Positions 18,726-27,607 of a DNA stretch of 49,858 nucleotides are shown one piece after another (within the stretch, counting starts at the first letter, position 1; each line of letters starts with the position of its first letter). The translations under genes and the position numbers were made by a program. The DNA comes from Gilliamella intestini (GTDB lineage Bacteria > Pseudomonadota > Gammaproteobacteria > Enterobacterales > Orbaceae): assembly GCF_900094935.1 (NCBI RefSeq), contig NZ_FMBA01000016.1:1-49858 (forward strand), written 5' to 3'. A model generated the notes under the pieces. That model ran no database searches and was not told where the DNA came from. It saw only the letters and a list, made by a program, of their open reading frames with translations.

Positions 18726-19255
18726 TATTTTTCTTCCTTCTTAATTAAAACTTCATTGGCTTTTATGTGTATTAGATAGGTTGCTTTTTTGCCTATAGCT
18801 TCTACTTCGGCAATGTCAGCCCAATAAGAATTGTTAATATCACCATAATGTGCTATTACGCCAATAAATCGTGTTTTTTCATTGATTTTCAGTGGTGGTA
18901 AAATTTTATATTGGTCTGGTAATAGTGTGTAATCTTGATGATCAACATAATTCTTGCCGAGTGCTTTTTCAGGTCCTTCGATCAACAGCTGATCATAATT
19001 AGCGCTTAAAAAGTGTGAGTCTTCGTTAAGGTAAATAACTTGTAATTCTATTGGTGAGGCTTCTCCTTCCTGATTTTGATTGATATCTTCACCAGATAAG
19101 AAAGTCAGGGTTACTTCAGTTGGGTTCTCCGATGGATAGCCAACAGGAACATTGGGATCGCTGATTACCTCAAAAATTTTTTTTGTTGTTTCACAGCCAA
19201 AAAGGTTCAACGATATAAGAAAACAAAAAGATATTCTCAACAAACGGTTATGCAT
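18725..19255 (-). CDS. tssJ: T6SS outer-membrane lipoprotein TssJ (VasD)
   Basis: A 176-residue lipoprotein. The signal peptide MHNRLLRISFCFLISLN is followed by the lipobox L-F-G-C. The mature domain has the TssJ beta-sandwich look (PVGYPSENPTEVTLTFLSGEDINQ, IELQVIYLNEDSHFL). The open frame extends a further 50 codons upstream through the end of the fha gene, but the ATG at 19255 is chosen because it puts the signal peptide at the N-terminus and has GGAG about 10 bases before it. The start lies one base after the fha stop (TGAAATG). TssJ holds the periplasmic tip of TssM. Confidence 0.9.
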   Translation of the reverse strand: MHNRLLRISFCFLISLNLFGCETTKKIFEVISDPNVPVGYPSENPTEVTLTFLSGEDINQNQEGEASPIELQVIYLNEDSHFLSANYDQLLIEGPEKALGKNYVDHQDYTLLPDQYKILPPLKINEKTRFIGVIAHYGDINNSYWADIAEVEAIGKKATYLIHIKANEVLIKKEEK

Positions 19256-19256
19256 T

Positions 19257-20534
19257 TCAAATACGCTCCTGGTTAAGCCGTCGCAATTGCTTGTCATATT
19301 CTTGATCATAATGTTCCCAGAACAATTTTTCGAAGCCTTGTTGTCGATTCGATGACAGCTCCTTGTAATAGCTACAATACATATTCCAAGACCATGTTCC
19401 ATCATGCTCCTTCACTTTTCGACTATTACGATAGATTTCAAAGCGACTTGATAGCTGGTCGGGTGAAAAAGCATCTAACATGGCAGAAAGTGCGTATTTA
19501 GTTGCAATTTCACTGGCTTTATTATGGATTGCGACATTTTCCAATGATTCTTTTACTGCTGCTGGCGCTGATAAATAAACAGTACAAAGCTGTTCAGAAA
19601 ATAGTAATGCCATTGTGTCAGAATAGTTTTGATTCAATCGTAGCGGGTTATCTTCTATTGGCCTTAAATTTTTATTTTTTAAAACATCTTTTGACAGGTT
19701 TAATTTTAATAAACCTTCAACGGTAGCTTTAAGGGTTTCCCCCAATTCTTCTAAAAGAGCATTTGCTTCATCTGTATTATGAATATTTAAACTAACTCCT
19801 AATCCTCGAAGAAAAGGAACCAAACTTAAATTTACATTTTCGATGGTATATGTATTATCATCATGTAACGTTGAATCACAATTGGGAACTTCGATAAAAT
19901 TATTGTTCATTAGGCTTCCTTGTTTTACATTATAGTCTACTAATGATTTGTTTTGTTCTGATGGATTATTTTCATGTTCTGATATATTTTTATAAAAATC
20001 AGATAATACATCGCTAGAGTCTTTTTCTATTGCTTTAAATGGATCAACAATTTCACTTTTTTGCTCTGTATCATTACTATATAGATGTGAAATAGTGTTT
20101 TTATCTTCGGTATCAAACATGTCATTCAATGATATCTCATTGATTGATATAATTTGTGAGGGTGATTTATCTAAAGGATCATCTAATAACTGATGAAGAT
20201 CAGTTCCAATTCTGGCATGAATAATTAGGTTACCAATTCTTATTTCATCCCCATGCTGTAACTTAACAGAACCAGTTTGTGATGATATTTCAGACTGATT
20301 AATGAATAATTTATTTTCTATTGGCTGAATAAAATAATAACCATCTTTATTATTTATTTGAGCATGAATACCTGAAACACTGTTATAGAAATCTTGTATT
20401 TGCCATTCAACATTCTGATGACTGCCAATAATACCTCCGTTAAGATTAAATACATGCTCCCTTGTGTTACCACTATGAAGTGCTTCAGTATTTCTTATTT
20501 TTAATTGTAAAATTTGATGATTGATTTGCTCCAT
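19257..20534 (-). CDS. T6SS-associated FHA-domain protein (VasC/TagH)
   Basis: A 425-residue protein. The N-terminal FHA domain (about 1-105) shows the usual pattern: a GGIIG strand, SVSGIHAQI in place of the common SxxH motif, then LQHGDEIRIGNLIIHARI. After an acidic, Asn/Ser-rich linker, the C-terminal region (about 220-425: VPFLRGLGV..., then FEIYRNSRKVKEHDGTWSWNMYCSYYKEL) matches the conserved T6SS FHA-protein domain. FHA domains bind phosphothreonine, and in some systems the kinase PpkA acts on them; no kinase or phosphatase gene is in the window. The start at 20534 (MEQINHQ) is 4 bases after the tssG stop; a longer reading from 20588 would overlap tssG. Confidence 0.85.
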   Translation of the reverse strand: MEQINHQILQLKIRNTEALHSGNTREHVFNLNGGIIGSHQNVEWQIQDFYNSVSGIHAQINNKDGYYFIQPIENKLFINQSEISSQTGSVKLQHGDEIRIGNLIIHARIGTDLHQLLDDPLDKSPSQIISINEISLNDMFDTEDKNTISHLYSNDTEQKSEIVDPFKAIEKDSSDVLSDFYKNISEHENNPSEQNKSLVDYNVKQGSLMNNNFIEVPNCDSTLHDDNTYTIENVNLSLVPFLRGLGVSLNIHNTDEANALLEELGETLKATVEGLLKLNLSKDVLKNKNLRPIEDNPLRLNQNYSDTMALLFSEQLCTVYLSAPAAVKESLENVAIHNKASEIATKYALSAMLDAFSPDQLSSRFEIYRNSRKVKEHDGTWSWNMYCSYYKELSSNRQQGFEKLFWEHYDQEYDKQLRRLNQERI

Positions 20535-20538
20535 GATT

Positions 20539-21522
20539 TTATTCTCGCATACAAATAGTGATACTTGGATAATCTGGCATTTCACCAATAAATGTAGTCC
20601 ATCCTAATAAACAACTTATTTCATTACCTAAATTCATTTCATCCAATTGATCTTTAGCTAACGAGAGCCTCACATCAAATGCAAGTTGATCTCGCAAAAT
20701 AAATGTGACCAATGTCTTTAGTGGTTCAAATAGTTCCCCAGAAGGTAAAAAAGAAAGATAGCGTTTAACAGTTAACTGATTTAAACATAAAAGAAATTTG
20801 CCATTGCAGTCATCAATATTATCACCAATGACAAAATTTTCACCTAATTCAGAATTGATTTTACCTAAAAAAGTTTGCTGATCAGGTTGGATTGGTACTA
20901 TTCGTTCTTGCCATGGCATAATAGAAACATCATCTAAATCAAAACAGTGTGCAATTAATCCGCTAATTACTTCTGGAGAGCGAGCTGTACCTGAAAGTAA
21001 ACCTACATATGACAGCATTTTGCTATGATTAATTTGTAATGTTTTCCTTAAATTGGGATTTTCTAAACCAACAAAAGCAAACATACGCTGTGAAAAGCTA
21101 TCTAATCCATTATTGTAAGATATATAATAGCGATATTTACGCCAAATACGATGAAATAGGGTAATAAATCGATGATTAAACAAATCAAGAAAATGATTTA
21201 AACCAGATTCATCTTGAGTATAACTCCAAGCAAATTTTTCTAAATAAAAAGTTGGCAAAGGTGACTGACTTCCTTGCAATCCTAAAAATGTTGTTTCTAA
21301 TAAATATTTCCCATCATCAGTTTCTTTTAAATTTGATATATCACTTGTAGGGAAAGCTAGAGTTCCATTTGCTTTAAAACGGACTAATTCATCCTCAGGA
21401 AAACCATCTTTATTTAAATCATTCTGCTTATTATGTGTTTTATAAATTAACTCAATCAGTTGATTAAAGTTATATGTTTTGGCATTTATATCAGCAAGTG
21501 CTGACCGACTTTTACTGGCCAT
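20539..21522 (-). CDS. tssG: T6SS baseplate protein TssG (VasB/ImpH)
   Basis: A 327-residue TssG. The segments ELVRFKANGTLAFPTSDI and LETTFLGLQGSQSPLPTFY are family hallmarks, followed by HFLDLFNHRFITLFHRIWRKYRY. TssG pairs with two TssF copies to form the baseplate wedge. The gene overlaps the end of tssF by 37 bases; this is supported by AGGAG 9 bases before the ATG at 21522. It ends 4 bases before the fha start. Confidence 0.94.
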   Translation of the reverse strand: MASKSRSALADINAKTYNFNQLIELIYKTHNKQNDLNKDGFPEDELVRFKANGTLAFPTSDISNLKETDDGKYLLETTFLGLQGSQSPLPTFYLEKFAWSYTQDESGLNHFLDLFNHRFITLFHRIWRKYRYYISYNNGLDSFSQRMFAFVGLENPNLRKTLQINHSKMLSYVGLLSGTARSPEVISGLIAHCFDLDDVSIMPWQERIVPIQPDQQTFLGKINSELGENFVIGDNIDDCNGKFLLCLNQLTVKRYLSFLPSGELFEPLKTLVTFILRDQLAFDVRLSLAKDQLDEMNLGNEISCLLGWTTFIGEMPDYPSITICMRE

Positions 21523-23237
21523 GTATAATGCTCCTGATTATCAATGTTCACTATAACTAATAGATGAAATGAGTTTAATGCAGCTTGTTGAGCTAAAAAA
21601 TGAGCGAGTACTGTCCCCCAAAGGTAAAGATCTCCTTCTGATTTAAAAACTGATTGACTTAAATGTATATACGTCTTTACACCTTGAACAACCATTTTAT
21701 TTGCTAATTTACGTTTAACTTGACAAGATTCAATTTTGACAATACCACTAAGAATTTTTAATAATGTTCTTTCTTGCTGCGGATTATGCATCGCTGGAAA
21801 ATGATAACTTTGAAAAATCTGTTTTAAGATATCTTGTTGTAGTAATGATTTGTAATTTTTTGCCAAATTGGAGATGGTTGTCCAATATTGACTTTCATCA
21901 ATCATTGGGACTAATTGCAAGGTTGGGCGAATAATATTTTTGAGTGTAATTTGACTTTTATCATCTATAGAAATAACTTGTTTTAAATCTCCAATTTTTA
22001 ATTCAGATGGTTTATCTTTATTTGAACAAAGTAATCTAACTGATATGGTTTCGATATTATTAATCCAATCCTTTTCATCATTACGCACAAAAGAAATCCA
22101 GTGACGAATAGTTAATGTTCGCTTGTCTTGTGTTTGTGTGATATTGTAAAAACGCTTGTTTTGATCTTTATATAATTGATTTTTATGTTCAAAACTATTA
22201 AAATCGCAATACTCTACTATCTCATTTTTTTTTGTTCTACTTTCAACCCGTACTACTGAGTAAATTTCAAAGTTATCTCTATACTGGTAATTAGCTTCTA
22301 AAGGATATTTTTCTTTTTTTCCATCTAAGAGAATTGGTTCCGCATCATGATAAAATAAATTTATTGCAGGTACACAATTAATTTTTATCATATGTTTACG
22401 TAGTTTAATTTTAGGATCAATATCGCAATTAAAATTAATTTTTAATTGAAAATGAGTACAATTAATGCTTGTGGGAAATAAGTTATTATCGTCATGTAAA
22501 ATTTGTAAAAAAAGAAATCCCTCAGGAAAGGCAAAATATTCATGCAGTGTTCTAAATCCCTTATTGGTATTATCTGCATATGGTAATAGAGTTTGTTCAT
22601 GATTAAAACCGATAGGATTGAACCGTAAATTAGTTAAAGGTAATTCTACACCATTAACAATGATACAGCCTGATGTTACATAATTTAATAACATCATATA
22701 TAAAATACTACCGACATAGCTATCATCACCAAGATAAAATTGAAGAGCATTCAGATTATTTAGTTTTAAATGTGGATCCAATGCAAAATCAATAATAAGA
22801 GAGTTTTGTTGCAATTGATGCGATAGTTTTATATCTTTAATAACTAATGGTGTAACCAACAAATCACGGCAAGTTTGAAATGTATACGAAGCTGTACTTG
22901 TAGCTTGATGCTTGATTTCACTTCCTTTTAGTAACATGGCGTTTGTCGTTTTATCGTGAATGGATGCCTCTAGAATAGTTAAACTTGGAATAGGTTTTAA
23001 ATAATTTGGCCATAATAAGACTAAAAGTGACTGAATTAACTCCGGTAAATCATATTTTAATTTTAATTTAAGTTGGCTGGTGATATAAGCAAGACCTTCA
23101 ATCAGTCTTTCAACATCAGGATCTTTTTCATCTTCAATGATAAACTGTAACAATTGAGGATGCACTTTTGCAAAGTCATGTGCAATATCTCGAATAAATA
23201 CAATTTCATCATGGAACTGTTCCGTAATTAATGACAT
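21486..23237 (-). CDS. tssF: T6SS baseplate protein TssF (VasA/ImpG), main-cluster copy
   Basis: A 583-residue TssF: EQFHDEIVFIRDIAHDFAKVHPQL at the start, DPDVERLIEGLAYI near residue 45, and LWPNYLKPIPSLTI after it. I take the ATG at 23237; a TTG five codons upstream (23252) directly follows the tssE stop and is also possible. This is the wedge subunit that works with the adjacent tssE and tssG. It is the more divergent of the two TssF proteins in the window in its central region, rich in Asn/Lys/Asp. Its last 37 bases overlap tssG. Confidence 0.93.
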   Translation of the reverse strand: MSLITEQFHDEIVFIRDIAHDFAKVHPQLLQFIIEDEKDPDVERLIEGLAYITSQLKLKLKYDLPELIQSLLVLLWPNYLKPIPSLTILEASIHDKTTNAMLLKGSEIKHQATSTASYTFQTCRDLLVTPLVIKDIKLSHQLQQNSLIIDFALDPHLKLNNLNALQFYLGDDSYVGSILYMMLLNYVTSGCIIVNGVELPLTNLRFNPIGFNHEQTLLPYADNTNKGFRTLHEYFAFPEGFLFLQILHDDNNLFPTSINCTHFQLKINFNCDIDPKIKLRKHMIKINCVPAINLFYHDAEPILLDGKKEKYPLEANYQYRDNFEIYSVVRVESRTKKNEIVEYCDFNSFEHKNQLYKDQNKRFYNITQTQDKRTLTIRHWISFVRNDEKDWINNIETISVRLLCSNKDKPSELKIGDLKQVISIDDKSQITLKNIIRPTLQLVPMIDESQYWTTISNLAKNYKSLLQQDILKQIFQSYHFPAMHNPQQERTLLKILSGIVKIESCQVKRKLANKMVVQGVKTYIHLSQSVFKSEGDLYLWGTVLAHFLAQQAALNSFHLLVIVNIDNQEHYTWPVKVGQHLLI

Positions 23238-23252
23238 AAGCTCAGTTCCCAA

Positions 23253-23681
23253 TTATTCAAAAAAATAACGTTGTCTATCATTAAAATAAACTTTAAACTC
23301 TATGTTATTTGTACCAAACTCGTCCTTTACAATTGCTTGAATTGTAAATTGCATTGTAAGCAGATTGCTATCATTTGCCCGAGCAATTACGGTAACTTGC
23401 ATAATACGTGGTTCATATTTTTCTATACAATTTTTAATTTCTCGGCAAATTTCAGCTTTAATTTCCGAAGAGTTCATCGTTGCATCATTCAAATCAACAA
23501 TCCCCATTGAATAGGAACTTTGGCAGCCACCAGGACGACTATTAAGAATCCTAGATAAATTAAATTTAATCGAATCCAAACAAGTTTTATCAAATTGATA
23601 ATCATTTTGATCCGACTCCGTATGAATTCGATCAAATAAGCTTTGTTGATGATTTTTTTGCCACTTTAATAATGCTGCCAT
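23253..23681 (-). CDS. tssE: T6SS baseplate protein TssE (gp25-like)
   Basis: A 142-residue protein of the phage T4 gp25 family. It has the family signatures LFDRI at the N-terminus, SVKFNLSRILNSRPG-like region (here KFNLSRILNSRPGGCQ) and KYEPRIMQV with the conserved EPR motif. TssE starts sheath polymerisation on the baseplate. It lies 11 bases after tssC and directly abuts tssF. Confidence 0.94.
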   Translation of the reverse strand: MAALLKWQKNHQQSLFDRIHTESDQNDYQFDKTCLDSIKFNLSRILNSRPGGCQSSYSMGIVDLNDATMNSSEIKAEICREIKNCIEKYEPRIMQVTVIARANDSNLLTMQFTIQAIVKDEFGTNNIEFKVYFNDRQRYFFE

Positions 23682-23692
23682 AATATTAGGTA

Positions 23693-25174
23693 TTATTCTT
23701 TATCTAAACGACCAACAAGTGATAACTCAAAATTAGCACCCATATATTTAAAATGAGGTCGAACTAATAATCCAACTTGATACCAACCTGGATCACCTTC
23801 AACATCAGAAACAGTTACACTAGCTGCTCGCAATGGTTTTCGACTGCGAACATCAGCAGGCGGATTTTCTTGATCTGCAACATACTGTTTAAGCCAAACA
23901 TTTAGCTCACGCTCTAAGTCAGCTCTTTCTTTCCAAGAACCAATTTGCTCTCGTTGTAATACCTTAATGTAGTGTGCCAATCGATTAATAATAAACATAT
24001 AAGGCAACTGCGTACCTAATTTGTAATTAGTTTCAGCTTCTTTACCTTCTTTGGTATTAGGAAAACGTTTAGGTATTTGAACTGAGTTAGCCGAGAAAAA
24101 TGCAGCATTATCCGATCCTTTTCTCATTGTTAATGTAATAAAACCTTGTTCAGCTAGCTCAAGTTCTCGACGATCTGAAATAAGTGTTTCTGTTGGAATT
24201 TTCGCTTGAAGTTCACCCATTGACTCATAAAGATGTACAGGTAAATCTTCAACGGCACCACCACTTTGTGGACCAATGATGTTGGCACAAAAACGGTATT
24301 TTGCAAAACTATTAGTAATACGAGTTGCAAACGTAAATGCTGAATTAGCCCACAAAAAATGGTTATGATTATCGTTGACTTGTTCATTATAATTAAATGT
24401 TTTTACAGGGTTATCTGAAGTTGAATAAGGTAGACGAGCAAGATAATTACCAGCTAGCAAACTACAATATCTAGCATCTTCAGACTCTCTAAATGAACGC
24501 CATTTAGTATATGCAGGGCTTTCAAAAATTGAACTAAGCTCTTTAATTGATGACATTTCAGTATAGCTATCGATTCCAAAAAATTTAGGAGAAACAGATG
24601 AAATAAATGGCGCGTGAGCCATTGCACCAACAGCAGTGACATATTGCATTAACTTAATATCTTGGCTACCTGGAGTGAATGCATAGTTTCCAATTACAGC
24701 TCCAACAGGTTCACCACCGAACTGGCCATATCCTGCTGTATAGATATGTTTATAAAATCCACTTTGAACAATTTCTGGGGCATATTCAAAATCTTCTAAT
24801 AATTCTTCTTTTGTTGCATGCATTAACTGAATTTTGATATTTTCACGAAAATCAGTTCGATCAACGAGTAATTTTATTCCACGCCATGCACTTTCAACTT
24901 GTTGTAATTTCTTATGATGTAAAATCTCATCCATTTGTACTGAGATCTTTTTATCTAGTTCAGCGATCATTTGATCAACAAGTATCTTATTGATAGGCTC
25001 TTCTTTACTATCATTCTCTAACATTTTAGCAATAAAAGCTGCTACTCCTTTTTTAGCTGTTTCATACCCTTCTTCTGCAGGCGTTAACCTTGATTTTGAC
25101 ATAATTTGATCAAGCAAACTGCTTTCGTGAATAGTACTAGGTTCTTGAAGAGCATTATATTCTGCTTTAGACAT
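23693..25174 (-). CDS. tssC: T6SS contractile sheath large subunit TssC (VipB)
   Basis: A 493-residue EvpB/VipB family protein with WRGIKLLVDRTDFRENIKIQL near residue 90, SVSPKFFGIDSY, and the C-terminal VSDVEGDPGWYQVGLLVRPHFKYMG. TssB and TssC interlock into the sheath whose contraction drives the Hcp tube. The length is standard and the frame intact. It follows tssB after 64 bases. Confidence 0.97.
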   Translation of the reverse strand: MSKAEYNALQEPSTIHESSLLDQIMSKSRLTPAEEGYETAKKGVAAFIAKMLENDSKEEPINKILVDQMIAELDKKISVQMDEILHHKKLQQVESAWRGIKLLVDRTDFRENIKIQLMHATKEELLEDFEYAPEIVQSGFYKHIYTAGYGQFGGEPVGAVIGNYAFTPGSQDIKLMQYVTAVGAMAHAPFISSVSPKFFGIDSYTEMSSIKELSSIFESPAYTKWRSFRESEDARYCSLLAGNYLARLPYSTSDNPVKTFNYNEQVNDNHNHFLWANSAFTFATRITNSFAKYRFCANIIGPQSGGAVEDLPVHLYESMGELQAKIPTETLISDRRELELAEQGFITLTMRKGSDNAAFFSANSVQIPKRFPNTKEGKEAETNYKLGTQLPYMFIINRLAHYIKVLQREQIGSWKERADLERELNVWLKQYVADQENPPADVRSRKPLRAASVTVSDVEGDPGWYQVGLLVRPHFKYMGANFELSLVGRLDKE

Positions 25175-25238
25175 ATACCTAAATTCCTTATTTAATTGAC
25201 TATTAATAATTTAATAACTAGAGGTACCAATAAAGATA

Positions 25239-25730
25239 TTAATCTTTATCAGAGATTTGTAGTTCATTTAATAAATTTTTTCTTGCTTTATCATCTGATA
25301 ATACATGCGCAATCGCTTCTCTGAAAGCCTTAATATTGCCCATCGGGTTTTTTAAAGCTGTGAGAGCTTCACGTAATTGAATTAAATTATTAATCTCTGG
25401 TACTTGTTTTGCTATTTGATCAGGATTAAATGAATGAAGATTTTTAATATCAAGATTGATTGATAGCTCTTCATCATTATCTTCTTGTAACTTATTTGGT
25501 ACGTTAAAAGTTAATTTTATATTCGATTTTTCCATTACATCGTTAAAATTATTTTTATCAATAGAAACTAATTGACGTTCTTCAATTGAAGTATCTTCAG
25601 TTCTACCTTTATGGTCACCTACTATAACGAGATTTAATGGAAGTTCTTTTTCTTCAACTTGATCACCTGTGGCTGGTACATACTTAATATTAATTCTTTC
25701 TTTTGGGGCAACGCTTGCACTTTTACTCAT
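25239..25730 (-). CDS. tssB: T6SS contractile sheath small subunit TssB (VipA)
   Basis: A 163-residue VipA-family protein: ERINIKYVPATGDQVEEKELPLNLVIVGDHKGR then IEERQLVSIDKNNFNDVMEKSNIKL. The C-terminal helix, which ClpV-like ATPases recognise in TssC and TssB partners, is present in length. It is the first gene of the core operon with a strong GAAGGAAGG ribosome binding site. The promoter must lie in the AT-rich region beyond 25730, but none could be pinpointed. Confidence 0.96.
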   Translation of the reverse strand: MSKSASVAPKERINIKYVPATGDQVEEKELPLNLVIVGDHKGRTEDTSIEERQLVSIDKNNFNDVMEKSNIKLTFNVPNKLQEDNDEELSINLDIKNLHSFNPDQIAKQVPEINNLIQLREALTALKNPMGNIKAFREAIAHVLSDDKARKNLLNELQISDKD

Positions 25731-25995
25731 AGATACCTTCCTTCAATGGATTAAAAAATACAACAAAATTTTAACTAATTATTTACTATTTCTATTATAT
25801 GTTAATTTTTCTACAGTTCAAACATAAAAATATACAATATAGATTAACTTTTTCATTCTATTGTTTTTGTTATTGATTAATGTAACCGTAATTTACTTCT
25901 AAAAGTTGTTCGTTTGAGGGAAGATATAGTAATAATTACTATATTTGAGCCTTTTAATCGAAACACGATAAGTATTGAGGTTTGTAGAATCGGTT

Positions 25996-26032
25996 ATTTG
26001 TAGCAATTCCTCGTGTTGTTTACCGTAATTTG
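25996..26032. repeat. Left arm of a 37-bp imperfect inverted repeat
   Basis: Its reverse complement matches 27109-27145 without gaps at 30 of 37 positions. The heptamer TTTGTAG within it also occurs 16 bases earlier (25981-25987). The two arms enclose about 1.15 kb with an orphan ORF. Confidence 0.6.
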
Positions 26033-26210
26033 AGAAATTACTGTAATAAATATCCATAAAAAACAAAATTAACGTCCTATCACAGACACGCGATAAGGGC
26101 TGATACCAAAGATTTGCTTTTACTTAAAAATCAAACGAAGCAGCAAATTAGAAAATATTATTAATGTATTTATATGATTTTTTTAATATTTATACATAAA
26201 CGTGGTGCAC

Positions 26211-26228
26211 TCCTGAAAGTTTTTGACA
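26211..26228. repeat. 18-bp element end shared with the lac/gal upstream element
   Basis: TCCTGAAAGTTTTTGACA is the exact reverse complement of 44966-44983 and differs by one base from 45163-45180. In this copy the element would lie to the left, so it marks a separate decayed insertion rather than the end of the transposase fragment to the right. Confidence 0.5.
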
Positions 26229-26315
26229 AAAAATTCTACTGTCTTTATTTGTTTAGATATACTGCGTAATAACCATCATATCAATCAACAATTCAACAAA
26301 TCCTCCTTGCCATAA

Positions 26316-26515
26316 ACCAATGGGAAAGTCGAAATGGAGATGTGCGTGATGCATATGTTTATGTTAATGAATGTTGCAAAATCACTAGCTAGTAACTATT
26401 TAAAAATAAAAAAGATAGAAAAAATAAGTTTAATCGTTTTATTGATTTTCATAATACTGTTAAAACCCATAAAATGATTTCAGGGAAAACGTCTTATGCG
26501 TTTTTAGTGAATTAA
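26316..26515 (+). pseudogene. Decayed DDE transposase (rve/IS3-IS481-like) remnant
   Basis: Two short stretches in different frames look like the end of an integrase-core transposase. At 26316-26333 the frame reads TNGKVE, a motif next to the catalytic Glu. At 26429-26515 another frame reads FNRFIDFHNTVKTH, then GKTSYAFLVN and a stop, resembling the common 'Y-N..RPH..L.gkTPyefl' C-terminus. The intervening region has stops and a frameshift. No intact start or upstream domain is visible. Confidence 0.45.
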
Positions 26516-26603
26516 TTGAATCATGAAGTATAAATAACTCGACGTTTTTCTACAGTCAAGAAAATTTAGATATAATACAAACTCAGCTTGAGGTTAAATG
26601 ATT

Positions 26604-26981
26604 ATGAAACCAATAAAGTTAAAACCACCATTACTAACTATGTTAAGAAATAGATTTAGTAAACATTTTAAAATGCTAGAAGTTTTTAATTATAGTGCTG
26701 ATTGGTTCGAATTTTTTGAAAAAAATAAATTTAGTGAAAAGTTTATTATGAAAGATTTGAATTTTTCTAATCTTAATATATTAGTTGATAAATTTACAAT
26801 TCAATTACATGTAAAATTAGAATCAATTTTCCATGAAAATAATTATCATTATAAAGAACATTTTTTGATTAGAGAAATCCAATATCAATATATGTTTTAT
26901 ACGCTAACAAGGAAAGCATATATTAAATGCATAGCTGAAGTGAATGCATCTATTGAAAGAAATGGATGTGCTTTTTTTTGA
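26604..26981 (+). CDS. Orphan hypothetical protein
   Basis: A 125-residue protein that I do not recognise. It is Lys/Phe/Asn-rich and basic, predicted mostly helical, with no signal peptide or membrane segment, and ends RNGCAFF. The ATG at 26604 is preferred over 26598 because GAGGT lies 9 bases upstream of it. Codon use is extremely AT-biased, even compared with the neighbouring T6SS genes. It stands alone between transposase debris on the left and mutT on the right, inside a pair of 37-bp inverted repeats. It could be cargo of a small mobile element, or an accessory gene of the T6SS region. A T6SS effector or immunity role cannot be supported from the sequence. Confidence 0.5.
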   Translation: MKPIKLKPPLLTMLRNRFSKHFKMLEVFNYSADWFEFFEKNKFSEKFIMKDLNFSNLNILVDKFTIQLHVKLESIFHENNYHYKEHFLIREIQYQYMFYTLTRKAYIKCIAEVNASIERNGCAFF

Positions 26982-27108
26982 TTTAAATAGGAAGCCACAT
27001 ATGTATTTTGGAAGAATCAATAATTGCAACTATCTCATAGTTAGTGCAAAATTTGCGTAGAAAATTACGTTGTCAGTTTTAGTGTTTTATATTCAATGGG
27101 AGTCTTGT

Positions 27109-27145
27109 CAAATTACTACAAACAATGCGAGCAATTCCTACAAAT
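27109..27145. repeat. Right arm of the 37-bp imperfect inverted repeat
   Basis: It pairs with 25996-26032 (30 of 37 positions). It begins right at the mutT stop codon, so the repeated segment ends exactly where coding sequence starts. Confidence 0.6.
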
Positions 27146-27549
27146 TAGATCTGTTTATCTAAGTTCTTTAGCATCTCAATAATTGGTCTATTAGCATCTG
27201 GAAACTCATCGGCATTCAGATCTTCTTGGTCAACCCAACGACTTGGTTGGCCTTCTTTAGCAAAAGGGAAACCATCCCATTCTTCAACTAAATACGCATG
27301 AATTGTGATATCTCGATCATCATAACTGTGTTTAAAGATATCTAAAAATTGAGCTTGGTGGATATGGATGTCAACTTCTTCAGCTATTTCTCGTTGTAAG
27401 GTTTGATATGGAGTTTCTCCGACCTCGATTTTTCCACCAGGGAATTCCCAAAAACCAGCAAGATGCGAGTCTTCCCCGCGTTGGGTAATAAATATTTGAC
27501 AATTTTGTGAACGAATAATACCTACAGCAATTTCAGTATGTTTTTTCAT
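27145..27549 (-). CDS. mutT: Nudix hydrolase MutT (8-oxo-dGTP diphosphatase)
   Basis: A 134-residue Nudix protein. The Nudix box GGKIEVGETPYQTLQREIAEEV is at about residues 37-58 and fits G-x5-E-x7-RE-x2-EE, though the final Gly of the box is Asp here (EEVDI). WEFPGGK immediately before it is typical of MutT. The enzyme hydrolyses 8-oxo-dGTP to prevent A:T to C:G transversions. It follows secA on the same strand as in E. coli (secM-secA-mutT), which supports the assignment over other Nudix families. Confidence 0.9.
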   Translation of the reverse strand: MKKHTEIAVGIIRSQNCQIFITQRGEDSHLAGFWEFPGGKIEVGETPYQTLQREIAEEVDIHIHQAQFLDIFKHSYDDRDITIHAYLVEEWDGFPFAKEGQPSRWVDQEDLNADEFPDANRPIIEMLKNLDKQI

Positions 27550-27607
27550 AATCCTGTTTGTTTATTTGTAAACTTAGGGAAAGTTAGTACTTCCCCGTTT
27601 TTGTTCT

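Larger units (their letters stand above)
25731..26603. other. Gene-poor AT-rich region upstream of the T6SS operon
   Basis: No intact gene was found over roughly 870 bases. The stretch should contain the T6SS operon promoter in its first few hundred bases. Further out it contains one arm of an inverted repeat (25996-26032), an 18-base element end shared with the lac/gal upstream region (26211-26228), and decayed transposase fragments (26316-26515). It looks like an old insertion site. Confidence 0.6.

Noticed and set aside
19256-19405. A 50-codon N-terminal extension of TssJ.
   Set aside because: It overlaps the fha gene and would bury the lipoprotein signal peptide; the ATG at 19255 is well supported.
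25731-26000. A sigma54 (-24/-12) promoter for the T6SS operon.
   Set aside because: No GG-N10-GC element of acceptable quality was seen on the minus strand upstream of tssB.
26970-26981. The orphan protein ends in CAFF, reminiscent of a eukaryotic CaaX prenylation box.
   Set aside because: A four-residue match with Phe at an aliphatic position is weak, and nothing else indicates a host-targeted effector.
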